Shown: positions 54,369 through 62,328 of the stretch, piece by piece | Position numbering within the stretch: the first letter of the stretch is position 1 | Layout of the letters: each line of letters begins with the position of its first letter | Source of the DNA: Lentzea albidocapillata subsp. violacea | Lineage (GTDB): Bacteria > Actinomycetota > Actinomycetes > Mycobacteriales > Pseudonocardiaceae | Length of the DNA: 64,000 bases | Assembly (NCBI RefSeq): GCF_900100275.1 | Contig: NZ_FNET01000015.1 | Location: 124,001-188,000, forward strand | Reading direction: 5' to 3' | Notes under the pieces: model-generated | Told to the model about the DNA's origin: nothing | The model's database searches: none | What the model saw: the letters and a program-made list of their open reading frames with translations, nothing else | Made by a program: the position numbers and the translations under genes

Positions 54369-55181
54369 TCAGCTTTGAGCGGACAGGGCCGCGAACGACT
54401 GCAGCCGGCGCAGCTGGGCGGCACGCTCCAGCGCGAGCTGCGCTTCGGCCGTCGGCGTCTCGGCGGCAGCCAGGATCAGCGCCAGCGTCTCCGACACGGC
54501 ACCGGCCATCGGCTTGAGAACGGCGGCCACCAGCTCGTCGACGGCGCCGTCGAGCCCGTCCGCGGGCACGACGGAGTTCGCGAGGCCGATCCGCAGCGAC
54601 TCCTGCGCCGGCACGCGGCGGGAGGTCACGCACATCTCGGCCGCGCGCGAGTACCCCACGAGTCGCACCAGCGGCAGCGTGCCGCCGAGGTCGGGCACCA
54701 GTCCCAGCCCGGTCTCGGCCATGCAGAACTGCGCGTCCTCGGCGAGCACGCGGAAGTCGCACGCCAGCGCCAACTGGAAACCCGCGCCGATGGCATGCCC
54801 CTGCACTGCGGCGATCGTCACGCGTGCCGGGTCGCGCAGCCAGGTGAACCCGGCCTGGTACGACGCGATGCGGGCGTCCGCCTCCGCAGCCGGAAGCGAC
54901 AGGATCGCGCCGAGACCACCGGGTTCGCCGTCGACGGGCTCACCGGTGAACATCCGCCGGTCCAGCCCTGCCGAGAAGGCACGGCCAGAGCCCCGGACGA
55001 CCACGACGCGGACGTCCGGGTCCAGCTGTTCGCCGATGTGCCGCAACGCCTGCCAGGTAGCCGGCGTCTGCGCGTTGAGCACGTCAGGACGATCGAGCGT
55101 GATGGTCGCGCGCGGCCCGGAGATCGCGAGCCGAACGCCACCGCGCTCGAGCACACCAGCGTCGATGGAAGGCACTGGCAT
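54369..55181 (-). CDS. Enoyl-CoA hydratase/isomerase-family protein
   Basis: A 270-aa crotonase-fold enzyme. ATITLDRPDVLNAQTPATW and GRAFSAGLDRRMF form the acyl-CoA site, and AVQGHAIGAGFQLALACDFRV the oxyanion hole. The catalytic Glu of hydratases (usually near 144) maps to the AETGLGLVPDLGG segment. It would hydrate or isomerise an acyl-CoA. The ATG at 55181 follows GGAGG at 8 nt. It stands next to the ABC exporter on the same strand, 90 bp apart. Confidence 0.85.
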   Translation of the reverse strand: MPVPSIDAGVLERGGVRLAISGPRATITLDRPDVLNAQTPATWQALRHIGEQLDPDVRVVVVRGSGRAFSAGLDRRMFTGEPVDGEPGGLGAILSLPAAEADARIASYQAGFTWLRDPARVTIAAVQGHAIGAGFQLALACDFRVLAEDAQFCMAETGLGLVPDLGGTLPLVRLVGYSRAAEMCVTSRRVPAQESLRIGLANSVVPADGLDGAVDELVAAVLKPMAGAVSETLALILAAAETPTAEAQLALERAAQLRRLQSFAALSAQS

Positions 55182-55240
55182 AGTCGTTACCTCCGGCGGA
55201 CTAGAAGCTAGTTACCGGAGAGTAGCAGTCTGAGTTGTGG

Positions 55241-55450
55241 CTACTTCTTCTTCGTCCGGGTGGCGCCACCGCGACCGCGCAGCGTGACCCCGGATTCCGA
55301 CAGAACCCGGTGCACGAAGCCGTAGGAACGCCCGGTGCTCTCGGCCAAAGCCCGGATGCTCGCGCCCTTTTCGTACTTCTTCTTCAGGTCAGCGGCCAGC
55401 TTGTCCCGTGTGGCGCCGGTGATCCGGGCACCCTTCTTCAGGTCAGCCAC
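55241..55450 (-). CDS. Small helix-turn-helix protein (69 aa)
   Basis: A basic DNA-binding protein conserved in actinobacteria: it has ITGATRDKLAADLKKKYEKG and ASIRALAESTGRSYGFVHRV, a single HTH, and ends in a basic tail (RGRGGATRTKKK). The GTG at 55450 is used, with GGAAGG 9 nt upstream. The role is unknown; the basic tail and short size suggest a nucleoid- or plasmid-type regulator rather than a ligand-sensing one. Confidence 0.75.
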   Translation of the reverse strand: MADLKKGARITGATRDKLAADLKKKYEKGASIRALAESTGRSYGFVHRVLSESGVTLRGRGGATRTKKK

Positions 55451-55624
55451 CTTGTCCCGCCTTCCGTACGAGCAGGTGGGCCGTTTGACGGCCCCTGTCG
55501 TCGCAATGATCGAACAGGAACCGGCAGAACGCCAGGTGATCAAGCAAAGAGATCGGTGAACGGTCGATTCGATCACACTCAGTTGATCACAGAACGCGCT
55601 CGGTAATCCTTTGACGGGTGGAGA

Positions 55625-57253
55625 TCACGCCAGCTGAACGAGGTCCAGATAGTCCTCGGACCAGTGGTCCTCTGTGCCGTCGGGCAGCAGGATCACCCGC
55701 TCGGGCTCCAGCGCCTCGACCGCGCCGGGGTCGTGCGTCACCAGGACGACGGCGCCCTCGTACCGCCGCAACGCGTCGAGCACCTGCTCGCGCGAGGCCG
55801 GGTCGAGGTTGTTGGTCGGCTCGTCGAGCAGCAGCACGTTCGCCGCCGACGACACCAGACCGGCCAGCGCGAGCCGCGTCTTCTCGCCACCGGACAACGT
55901 GCCCGCCGGCTGGTCGAGCTGCTCGCCGCTGAACAGGAACGTGCCGAGCAACGACCGCAGCCGCTGCTCCTGCTCGTCCGGCGCCATGTGGCGGATGTTC
56001 TCCCACACCGACGCGTTGTGGTCGAGCGTCTCGTGCTCCTGCGCGAAATAACCGATCTTCAGGCCGTGACCGGGCACGACGCCGCCCGCGTCCGCCTTCT
56101 CGCTGCCGCCCAGCAACCGCAGCAGCGTCGTCTTGCCGGCACCGTTGAAGCCGAGCACGACGACGCGGGAACCCTTGTCGATGGCCAGGTCCACGCCGGT
56201 GAAGATCTCCAGCGAACCGTAGGACTTGCTCAGACCCTCTGCCATCAAAGGGGTCTTGCCGCACGGGGCGGGCGACGGGAAGCTGATCTTCGCGACCTTG
56301 TCGCTCTGGCGCACCTCGTCGAGACCGTCGAGCAGCTTCTGGGCACGCTTCGCCATGTTCTGCGCCGCAACGGCCTTCGTGGCCTTCGCACCCATCTTGG
56401 CGGCCTGCGTCATCAGCGCGCCGGCCTTCTTCTCGGCGTTGGCGCGCTCACGACGGCGACGCTTCTCGTCCGTCGCACGGGCTTCGAGGTACTTCTTCCA
56501 GCCGAGGTTGTAGATGTCGACCTCGCCGCGCATCGCGTCGAGGAACCACACCTTGTTCACGACGTCGTCGAGCAGTTCGACGTCGTGCGAGATCACGACG
56601 AGGCCGCCGTCGTGCGACTTGAGGAAGCCGCGCAGCCACGTGATCGAGTCGGCGTCGAGGTGGTTCGTGGGCTCGTCGATCAGCAGGATCGTGCTCGACT
56701 TGGCGCCGATGCCCGCCTCGGACGCGGCGAACAGGATGCGGGCCAGCTCGACGCGGCGGCGCTGACCACCGGACAGCGTGCTGAGCGGCTGCGCCAGCAC
56801 GCGGTCCGGCAGGCCGAGGTTCGAGCAGATGCGGGCGGCCTCGGACTCGGCGGCGTAACCACCGAGCGAGGAGAAGCGGTCCTCGAGCTTGCCGTACTTG
56901 GCGACGGCGACGTCGAGTTCGTCCGGGTCGACCAGCTCGGCCATCTTCGACTGGGCCTTCTCCATGTCGCGGAGCAGCTCGTCGAGACCGCGCGCCGACA
57001 GCACCCGGTCCTTGGCGATGACCGACAGGTCGCCCTCGCGCGGGTCCTGCGGCAGGTAGCCGAGCGCGCCCTTGCGCAGGATGGCGCCGGCGTAGGGCTG
57101 GCCCTCACCGGCGAGAACGCGCAGGGAGGTGGTCTTGCCGGCACCGTTGCGGCCCACGAGGCCGATGCGGTCGCCGGGCTGAACGCGCAGGTTGGCGCCG
57201 CTCACCAGAATGCGTGAGCCCGCGCGCAACTCCATGTCAGTTGCGGTGATCAA
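55625..57253 (-). CDS. ABC-F family ribosome-associated ATPase
   Basis: A 542-aa soluble protein with two ATPase domains and no membrane helices. Domain 1 has Walker A GLVGRNGAGKTT and LSGGQRRR; domain 2 has VVVLGFNGAGKTT and LSGGEKTR, both with DEPTN Walker B ends. A charged linker with ATDEKRRRRERANAEKKAG lies between them. ABC-F proteins act on the ribosome, either in translation (EttA-like) or antibiotic protection. The start is TTG at 57253 with GGAG upstream. Which role it plays cannot be told. Confidence 0.88.
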   Translation of the reverse strand: MITATDMELRAGSRILVSGANLRVQPGDRIGLVGRNGAGKTTSLRVLAGEGQPYAGAILRKGALGYLPQDPREGDLSVIAKDRVLSARGLDELLRDMEKAQSKMAELVDPDELDVAVAKYGKLEDRFSSLGGYAAESEAARICSNLGLPDRVLAQPLSTLSGGQRRRVELARILFAASEAGIGAKSSTILLIDEPTNHLDADSITWLRGFLKSHDGGLVVISHDVELLDDVVNKVWFLDAMRGEVDIYNLGWKKYLEARATDEKRRRRERANAEKKAGALMTQAAKMGAKATKAVAAQNMAKRAQKLLDGLDEVRQSDKVAKISFPSPAPCGKTPLMAEGLSKSYGSLEIFTGVDLAIDKGSRVVVLGFNGAGKTTLLRLLGGSEKADAGGVVPGHGLKIGYFAQEHETLDHNASVWENIRHMAPDEQEQRLRSLLGTFLFSGEQLDQPAGTLSGGEKTRLALAGLVSSAANVLLLDEPTNNLDPASREQVLDALRRYEGAVVLVTHDPGAVEALEPERVILLPDGTEDHWSEDYLDLVQLA

Positions 57254-57400
57254 AAGAAACTCCGAGTAGCTACAGGAACTCCGGGCATGGCAAGGGATGG
57301 CACGTCCGGTTCGGCCTACTCCAGGAGGATCACGCAGACCATTCTACGGGATCACGACCATCGAATTTCCCACCTGTGGCGGGACGCATAGATTGCGGCC

Positions 57401-58165
57401 ATGAGCGAAGACTTCTCGGGCAAGGCCGCGCTGGTCACCGGCGCGTCGCGCGGTATCGGCCACGGCATCGCACGCGAGCTCCTCTCTCGCGGCGCCTCCG
57501 TCACGATCACGGGCCGCAAGGCCGACCAGCTGGCCGAGGCCGCCTCGCAACTGGAAGCCGACACGGGCGGTCGCGTCCTCGCGGTCGCAGGCAACGCAGG
57601 CGACGACGCGTCCCGCGAAGAGGCCGTGGCACGCACGGTCGAGGAGTTCGGCCGTCTCGACGTGCTCGTGAACAACACCGGCATCAACCCGCAGTTCGGC
57701 TTCCTGATGGAGGCCGACCTGAACGCCGTCAAGAAGATCTTCGACGTCAACGTGGTGGCCGCCCTCGGTTTCGTCCAGCTCGCGTGGAAGGCGTGGATGA
57801 GCGAGCACGGCGGCGCCGTCGTGAACATCGCGTCGGTCGGCGGCATCCGGTCCACGGGCGTGATCGGCGCGTACGGCGCGTCCAAGGCGGCGCTGATCCG
57901 CCTGACCGAGGAACTCGCGTGGCAGCTCGGCCCGAAGGTGCGCGTGAACGCCGTCGCGCCCGCCGTGGTGAAGACGAAGTTCGCGGAGGCGCTCTACGTC
58001 GGCCGCGAGGAGGAAGCCGCGCAGCAGTACCCGATGAAGCGCCTCGGCACGCCTGAGGACGTCGCCTCTCTCGTGGCTTTCCTGTGTTCGGACGGCGCTT
58101 CGTGGATCACGGGCGAGACCGTCCGCGTCGACGGGGGTCTGCTCTCCACGGGCACCGCCGGCTGA
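57401..58165 (+). CDS. FabG-like short-chain dehydrogenase
   Basis: A 254-aa classical SDR: ALVTGASRGIGHGIA (NADP site), LVNNTGINPQ, the catalytic Ser in NIASVGGI, YGASK and RVDGGLLSTG near the end. It fits 3-oxoacyl-ACP reductases and related enzymes; the substrate is unknown. It stands alone, divergent from the ABC-F gene, and its 3' region carries a 20-bp tandem repeat and a hairpin. Confidence 0.85.
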   Translation: MSEDFSGKAALVTGASRGIGHGIARELLSRGASVTITGRKADQLAEAASQLEADTGGRVLAVAGNAGDDASREEAVARTVEEFGRLDVLVNNTGINPQFGFLMEADLNAVKKIFDVNVVAALGFVQLAWKAWMSEHGGAVVNIASVGGIRSTGVIGAYGASKAALIRLTEELAWQLGPKVRVNAVAPAVVKTKFAEALYVGREEEAAQQYPMKRLGTPEDVASLVAFLCSDGASWITGETVRVDGGLLSTGTAG

Positions 58166-58167
58166 GT

Positions 58168-58221
58168 CACAGCACCGCAGGCCGGGCCACAGCACCGCAG
58201 GCCGGGCCACGCTCACGCAGG
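58168..58221. repeat. 20-bp direct repeat in the 3' region of the SDR gene
   Basis: CACAGCACCGCAGGCCGGGC occurs at 58168 and 58188 in tandem, with a third diverged copy from 58208. It begins 2 bp past the stop codon, the same arrangement as the repeat behind the PBP gene at 51913. Confidence 0.75.
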
Positions 58222-58242
58222 GGTCCCCCGCAGGGGGTCCCC
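58220..58242. terminator. Hairpin between SDR and LysR genes
   Basis: GGGGTCCCCC and GGGGGTCCCC (58220-58229, 58233-58242) fold into a 10-bp stem with one T-T mismatch and a 3-nt loop, in the convergent gap. It could end both genes. Confidence 0.65.
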
Positions 58243-58256
58243 TAGATTTCATTATC

Positions 58257-59153
58257 TCAGGCACCACCGACAGTTTCGGGCACTCCGAGCACGTCCAGGA
58301 ACGCCGCGGCCGCCGGAGTCAGCCCACCCGCGCTCCACACCAGGTGCTCCACCCGCGAGGGCCCGTCCACGATCGGCACGGTCACCACCCCGCTCAGCCG
58401 CGGCGTGTACCGCGACGGCAGCACGGCCACCGCGAGCCCCTCCCGGATCAGCCCGGCCATCAGCTCCGCGGTCGTCACCTCGAACGCGACCTCGCGGTGC
58501 AGTCCCGCGATCGAGAAGGCCTGGTCCGACTGCGTCCGCCCCGGCGACCCCGCCGGGAAGTCGGCGAACAGCTCCTCCGCCAGGGTCCGCAGGTTCGTCG
58601 ACTCCTGCCGCGCGAGCGGATGCCCCGGCGCCATCACGGCCACGTGCTCGTCACGTGCCAGCTCCCGGCCCCGCACGCCTTCCGGGCGCACCCCCAGCGG
58701 CAAGCCGAGGAACGCGAGGTCGAGCCCGCCCTGCCGCACCTGGTCGACGAGCTCGTAGCTCGACAGCATCCGCAACGCGACCCGCACCTGCGGATAGCGC
58801 TCGCGGAACACCTTCAACGCGGCCGGCAGATCGACGGCGGCGACGGTCGGGATCACGCCGACCACCACTCGCCCGCGCACCTCCCCCACCGCCGCCGCGA
58901 CCTCGGCCGCCGCCCGTTCGGCCAGGTCGAGGCACTGCCGCGCGGACGGCAGGAACGCCGCGCCCGCCGGGGTCAGCCGCACGCTGCGGCTGGTGCGTTC
59001 GAACAACCGCGCGCCCAGCGACCGTTCGAGCCGGGCGATCTGATGGCTCAACGCCGACTGCACGACCAGGCACTGCCGGGCGGCCTTGGTGAAGCTGCCC
59101 GTCTCGGCGACCGCCACCACGTACCGCATCTGCTGGAGCTCCACGTCATCCAT
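58257..59153 (-). CDS. LysR-family transcriptional regulator
   Basis: A 298-aa LTTR. The N-terminal helix-turn-helix is MRYVVAVAETGSFTKAARQC and SALSHQIARLERSLGARLFERT; the rest is a substrate-binding-like effector domain. It lies divergent from the EamA transporter gene with a 71-bp gap containing an ATCGATCG-type repeat (about 59200-59212), so it likely controls that pair. The effector is unknown. Confidence 0.88.
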   Translation of the reverse strand: MDDVELQQMRYVVAVAETGSFTKAARQCLVVQSALSHQIARLERSLGARLFERTSRSVRLTPAGAAFLPSARQCLDLAERAAAEVAAAVGEVRGRVVVGVIPTVAAVDLPAALKVFRERYPQVRVALRMLSSYELVDQVRQGGLDLAFLGLPLGVRPEGVRGRELARDEHVAVMAPGHPLARQESTNLRTLAEELFADFPAGSPGRTQSDQAFSIAGLHREVAFEVTTAELMAGLIREGLAVAVLPSRYTPRLSGVVTVPIVDGPSRVEHLVWSAGGLTPAAAAFLDVLGVPETVGGA

Positions 59154-59224
59154 CTTGAATCACGATGGATCGGATGAAAAGCATGTGTTGAACTCATTGA
59201 TCGATCGCGCCAACACTGGAGGGC

Positions 59225-60106
59225 GTGAGAAACAGCGACCTCTCCCGCACCGCGCTCGCGGCGTTCGCACCGGTGGTCTGGGGCTCGACCTACGTGGTCA
59301 CGACCGAACTGCTGCCGGTGGGCCACCCGCTCTTCGCGGGCCTGGTGCGCGCGCTTCCCGCGGGACTGATCGCGCTGGCGCTGACCAGGACGCTGCCGCG
59401 CGGGTCGTGGTGGGCGAAGGCTGCCGTGCTGGGAGTGCTCAACATCGGCCTGTTCTTCCCATTCCTGTTCATCGCGGCCGAACGCCTGCCCGGTGGCGTC
59501 GCGGCCACCCTGGGCGCCGCACAGCCGCTCGTGGTGGCACTGCTGGCGGTCGGGGTGCTCAGGGAGAACCCGTCCGCGTGGCGGCTCGCCTGGGGCGTGA
59601 TCGGCATGCTCGGCGTCGGACTCGTGGTCCTCGGCCCGGCCGCCGGGTTCGACCTGGTCGGCGTGCTGGCCGGACTGGGCGGCGCCGCGACCATGGCGCT
59701 CGGCGTGACGCTGACGAAGAAGTGGGGCAGGCCGGTCGGGGCGAGCCCGACGGCGTTCGCGGGCTGGCAGCTCACCGCGGGCGGGCTGTTCCTGGTGCCG
59801 GTGACGTTCCTGTTCGAGGGCCCGCCGCCCGCGATCGGCCTCACCGCGCTGCTCGGCTACCTGTGGCTCGGCGGTGTCGGCGGCCTGCTCGCCTACGTGC
59901 TGTGGTTCCGCGCGATCACCACGCTGCCGGTCACGTCCGTCTCGATGCTCGGCCTGCTGTCCCCGATGGTCGCCGCGGTGCTCGGCGTCGCCGTCCTCGG
60001 CCAGACCCTGGACCCGGTGCAGCTCACCGGTTTCGCACTCGCCCTCGCCGCGATCGTCGCCAGTCAGCGACCGGCACCCGTTCTCGCCAAAGGAGTTCTC
60101 CAGTGA
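59225..60106 (+). CDS. EamA/DMT-family transporter
   Basis: A 293-aa protein with ten membrane helices in two EamA repeats, starting VVWGSTYVVTTELLP. DMT transporters typically export amino acids or other metabolites. The GTG at 59225 is used. It overlaps the next gene by 4 bp (GTGA), so both are under the divergent LysR gene's likely control. Confidence 0.85.
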   Translation: MRNSDLSRTALAAFAPVVWGSTYVVTTELLPVGHPLFAGLVRALPAGLIALALTRTLPRGSWWAKAAVLGVLNIGLFFPFLFIAAERLPGGVAATLGAAQPLVVALLAVGVLRENPSAWRLAWGVIGMLGVGLVVLGPAAGFDLVGVLAGLGGAATMALGVTLTKKWGRPVGASPTAFAGWQLTAGGLFLVPVTFLFEGPPPAIGLTALLGYLWLGGVGGLLAYVLWFRAITTLPVTSVSMLGLLSPMVAAVLGVAVLGQTLDPVQLTGFALALAAIVASQRPAPVLAKGVLQ

Positions 60107-60678
60107 AGATCGCAGTCGTCGGCGCGTCCGGCATGGTCGGTTCGCGGGTCGTCGCGGAGGCGGTGCGGCGCGGGCACGACGTGACAGGTGTTTCCCGCGG
60201 CGCCGGCGGTGACGCCACCGACCGGGAGCTGATGGACAGTGTTTTGTCCGGAGTGGACAGTGCGGTGGTGGCCACGACGGGCGTCACCTCGACGGTGGTG
60301 CTCGACGCGGCATTCGCGACACGTACGCGGGTCATCGTCGTCGGTGGCGCCGCACCGCTGCGAACACCGGACGGCACCGGCCTCGTGCTCGACGACGAGC
60401 GGTACGTGCCGCCGCACATCCGTCCCGTCGCCGAGGCGAGCATGCGTCAACTGGAGGAGTGCAAGGCCCATCGCGCCGACTGGGTCTACCTGAGCCCGCC
60501 CGCGCTGCTCGAACCAGGCGAGCGCACCGGCTCCTACCGGCGCGGCACGGACGAGCTGCTGACCGGCCCGTCCGTGATCTCGGCGGAGGACCTCGCCGTG
60601 GCGGTGCTCGACGAGCTGGAGACCCCCGGCACCGACCGGCACTTCACGGTCGCGAGCCCAGGTCCAGCCGCAGGATGA
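60103..60678 (+). CDS. NAD(P)-binding Rossmann-fold protein
   Basis: A 191-aa protein starting KIAVVGASGMVGSRVVAEAV, an NAD(P)H-binding fold like YwnB/atypical SDRs. A GGAAPLRTPDGTG loop follows. The catalytic residues of classical SDRs are not visible. It is translated with the EamA gene (GTGA overlap; AAAGGAG before the GTG). Its 3' end overlaps the convergent truncated GNAT gene by 35 bp. Confidence 0.8.
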   Translation: MKIAVVGASGMVGSRVVAEAVRRGHDVTGVSRGAGGDATDRELMDSVLSGVDSAVVATTGVTSTVVLDAAFATRTRVIVVGGAAPLRTPDGTGLVLDDERYVPPHIRPVAEASMRQLEECKAHRADWVYLSPPALLEPGERTGSYRRGTDELLTGPSVISAEDLAVAVLDELETPGTDRHFTVASPGPAAG

Positions 60679-60904
60679 TCTCGCCGTCCTCCCCGGTGGG
60701 TACGAACCCGACCGGCACGTCGCCGTCGTAGACCGCGCGGAACCACGGTTCGGCCTCGGGGTTCTCCCGCGCATCCACGAAGGACTTCTCGACGGATGCG
60801 ACGAACCGCTCCTGCGCGGGATGCACGCGCACGGCGACCACGGCATCGCGATTGGCATCGGTGATCTCGACCAGCCGGATCAGAGCGATCATGGCCCGGA
60901 TCAT
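60644..60904 (-). pseudogene. GNAT acetyltransferase with internal deletion
   Basis: An 86-aa frame. The N-terminal half (LIRLVEITDANRDAVVAVRV, then PWFRAVYDGDVPVGFV) matches GNAT acetyltransferases; the last part (PTGEDGEIILRLDLG) matches their extreme C-terminus. The ~60 residues between, which hold the acetyl-CoA loop (Q/RxxGxG/A), are gone. The join falls at VGFV|PTGE, as if recombination occurred between two GFV-coding stretches. The reading frame is intact but the protein cannot bind acetyl-CoA in the usual way. Confidence 0.7.
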
Positions 60905-60909
60905 GCCGC

Positions 60910-61383
60910 TCAGCGGGAGGTCGGCGGCACCGAATAAACGCTGGAGGACGAGGAGGGCGGCGGCACGGACGTCGACTGCACGTTCGGCTTCGCCACCGAG
61001 CCGGGCGTCGGCGTCGTGGCGCCGGGCGGCGTCGTCGACTGGACCGGCGGTGTCTGCGGCGCGTGCGAACTGGGCGGGTTCAGCGTCGTCGGCGGCGGTT
61101 CCACGGAAGGCGACGACGGCGACGTGGTCGGCGGAACCCGCGACGTCGTCGAGGCCGGCCCCGGTGTCGCCGGTTGCGGGGGTGCCGCGGCCGGCAGCAC
61201 GGCGAGCGCCACCGCCACGACCCCCACGGTCGCGAGGCCGCTGCCGACCACCGCGATGGTGCGGCGCCGGGACCGCACGGCCTGGCCGCGCTGGATCAGG
61301 TCGGCCGCGGTGACGGCACGCGGCGGCGCCCCGTCCTGGTGCAGAGCGGAGAAAGTCGCCCGCAGGTCGTCCTCGCGAACCAT
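60910..61383 (-). CDS. Single-pass membrane protein with Pro/Thr/Ser-rich tail (anti-sigma-like)
   Basis: A 157-aa protein. A short cytosolic part (MVREDDLRATFSALHQDG, then AVTAADLIQRGQAVRSRRR) is followed by one membrane helix (TIAVVGSGLATVGVVAVALAV) and a long extracellular Pro/Thr/Ser-rich stretch. The start overlaps the sigma factor stop by 1 bp (TGATG). Such proteins behind SigE-family genes are commonly proposed to hold the sigma factor at the membrane; here this is inference from context. Confidence 0.65.
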   Translation of the reverse strand: MVREDDLRATFSALHQDGAPPRAVTAADLIQRGQAVRSRRRTIAVVGSGLATVGVVAVALAVLPAAAPPQPATPGPASTTSRVPPTTSPSSPSVEPPPTTLNPPSSHAPQTPPVQSTTPPGATTPTPGSVAKPNVQSTSVPPPSSSSSVYSVPPTSR

Positions 61384-61886
61384 CACACCTCCAGCCTCAA
61401 GTGGTCGAACTCCGGTCCCAGCCTGCGCCGCAGCGTCTCCAGGCCCTTGCTGCTCTGCGACTTCACCGTGCCCGTCGAGCAGTTCAGCGCCGTCGCGGTG
61501 TCCTCGACGCTGAGATCGTGCCAAAAGCGCAGCACGAGGACAGCGCGTTGCCGTGCGGGCACGGCGGTGAGCGCCTGCCACACCACGAGCCTGTCCTCCG
61601 TCCCTGCGACGGAGGACAGGCCCTCTGGGGGTGCGTCAGTCAGCTTCTCCCTGCGCCACCGCACCTTGCGGCGTTCCGCGAGGAACGTCCGCACGACGAT
61701 CTGACGCAGGTACGGCTCCAGCCCCGACCGGTCCGAGAGCTTCGGACCGGCCAGGTACAGCTTCAAGAACCCCGACTGCATGAGGTCTTCCGCCTCGTGC
61801 CAGTTCCCGCACAACAAGAACGCGGTGAACCGCATCGAGTCGGCGTACCGGTCGAAGCAGTCGGTGAACTCGGCCTCCCAGTTCAG
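61383..61886 (-). CDS. SigE-family (SigE50-type) RNA polymerase sigma factor
   Basis: A 167-aa ECF-like sigma factor. Region 2: FTDCFDRYADSMRFTAFLLC, WHEAEDLMQSGFLKLYL; region 4: LTAVPARQRAVLVLRFWHDL, VEDTATALNCSTGTVKSQSS. Homologues begin at the residues LNWEAEF, but no ATG, GTG or TTG is in frame there. A CTG codon at 61886 has GGGAG 6 nt before it and is the probable start. It follows the upstream membrane gene by 10 bp and overlaps the next by 1 bp. Confidence 0.8.
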   Translation of the reverse strand: MNWEAEFTDCFDRYADSMRFTAFLLCGNWHEAEDLMQSGFLKLYLAGPKLSDRSGLEPYLRQIVVRTFLAERRKVRWRREKLTDAPPEGLSSVAGTEDRLVVWQALTAVPARQRAVLVLRFWHDLSVEDTATALNCSTGTVKSQSSKGLETLRRRLGPEFDHLRLEV

Positions 61887-61896
61887 AGGTGACTCC

Positions 61897-62328
61897 CTAC
61901 CGGGCGGAGGACGACGGAGCCGGCGTCGTGGCGGGCGGGGCCCACGTCGTGGGGCTGTGGCTGACCGACGGCGTCGGCAGGACCGACGGGGGCGCGGTCG
62001 TCGGCGGGTGCGACATCGATGGAGGCGCGGTCGTGGGCGGCGGCAGCACGGTGGTCGGCGTGACCTCGGGCGGGGTCGAGGCCGGCGGCAGCACCGAAGG
62101 ACTGGTCGAGACCGGCGGCAGCACCGAGGGACTGGTCGAGACCGGGGACGACGTGGGCGGCTGCGGAGCCGAGGTCGTGGGCTGGGGCGCGCTGTCGCCG
62201 CCACTCAGCGCGAGGGCGGGCACCGCGATGCCGATGGCACCCAGCGCGACCGCTCCGGCCACGATCACCATTCGTTTGCGCACTTGCAGCTCCAGCAGGT
62301 CGGTGGCGCCAGGATCAGGCACCCTCAC
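61897..62328 (-). CDS. Single-pass membrane protein with Pro/Thr/Ser-rich tail
   Basis: A 143-aa protein: a short cytosolic part (VRVPDPGATDLLELQVRKR), one helix (MVIVAGAVALGAIGIAVPAL) and a ~100-residue Pro/Thr/Ser-rich extracellular tail containing a repeated PVSTSPSVLP unit. It looks like a partner of the membrane protein on the other side of the sigma gene. Start: GTG at 62328 or a second GTG at 62322. It overlaps the acVLRF1 end by 14 bp. Confidence 0.6.
   Translation of the reverse strand: MRVPDPGATDLLELQVRKRMVIVAGAVALGAIGIAVPALALSGGDSAPQPTTSAPQPPTSSPVSTSPSVLPPVSTSPSVLPPASTPPEVTPTTVLPPPTTAPPSMSHPPTTAPPSVLPTPSVSHSPTTWAPPATTPAPSSSAR
62084..62143. repeat. 30-bp in-frame tandem repeat
   Basis: Two adjacent copies (62084-62113, 62114-62143), differing at one base, encode the duplicated ten-residue unit of the Pro/Ser/Thr-rich tail. 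Confidence 0.8.
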
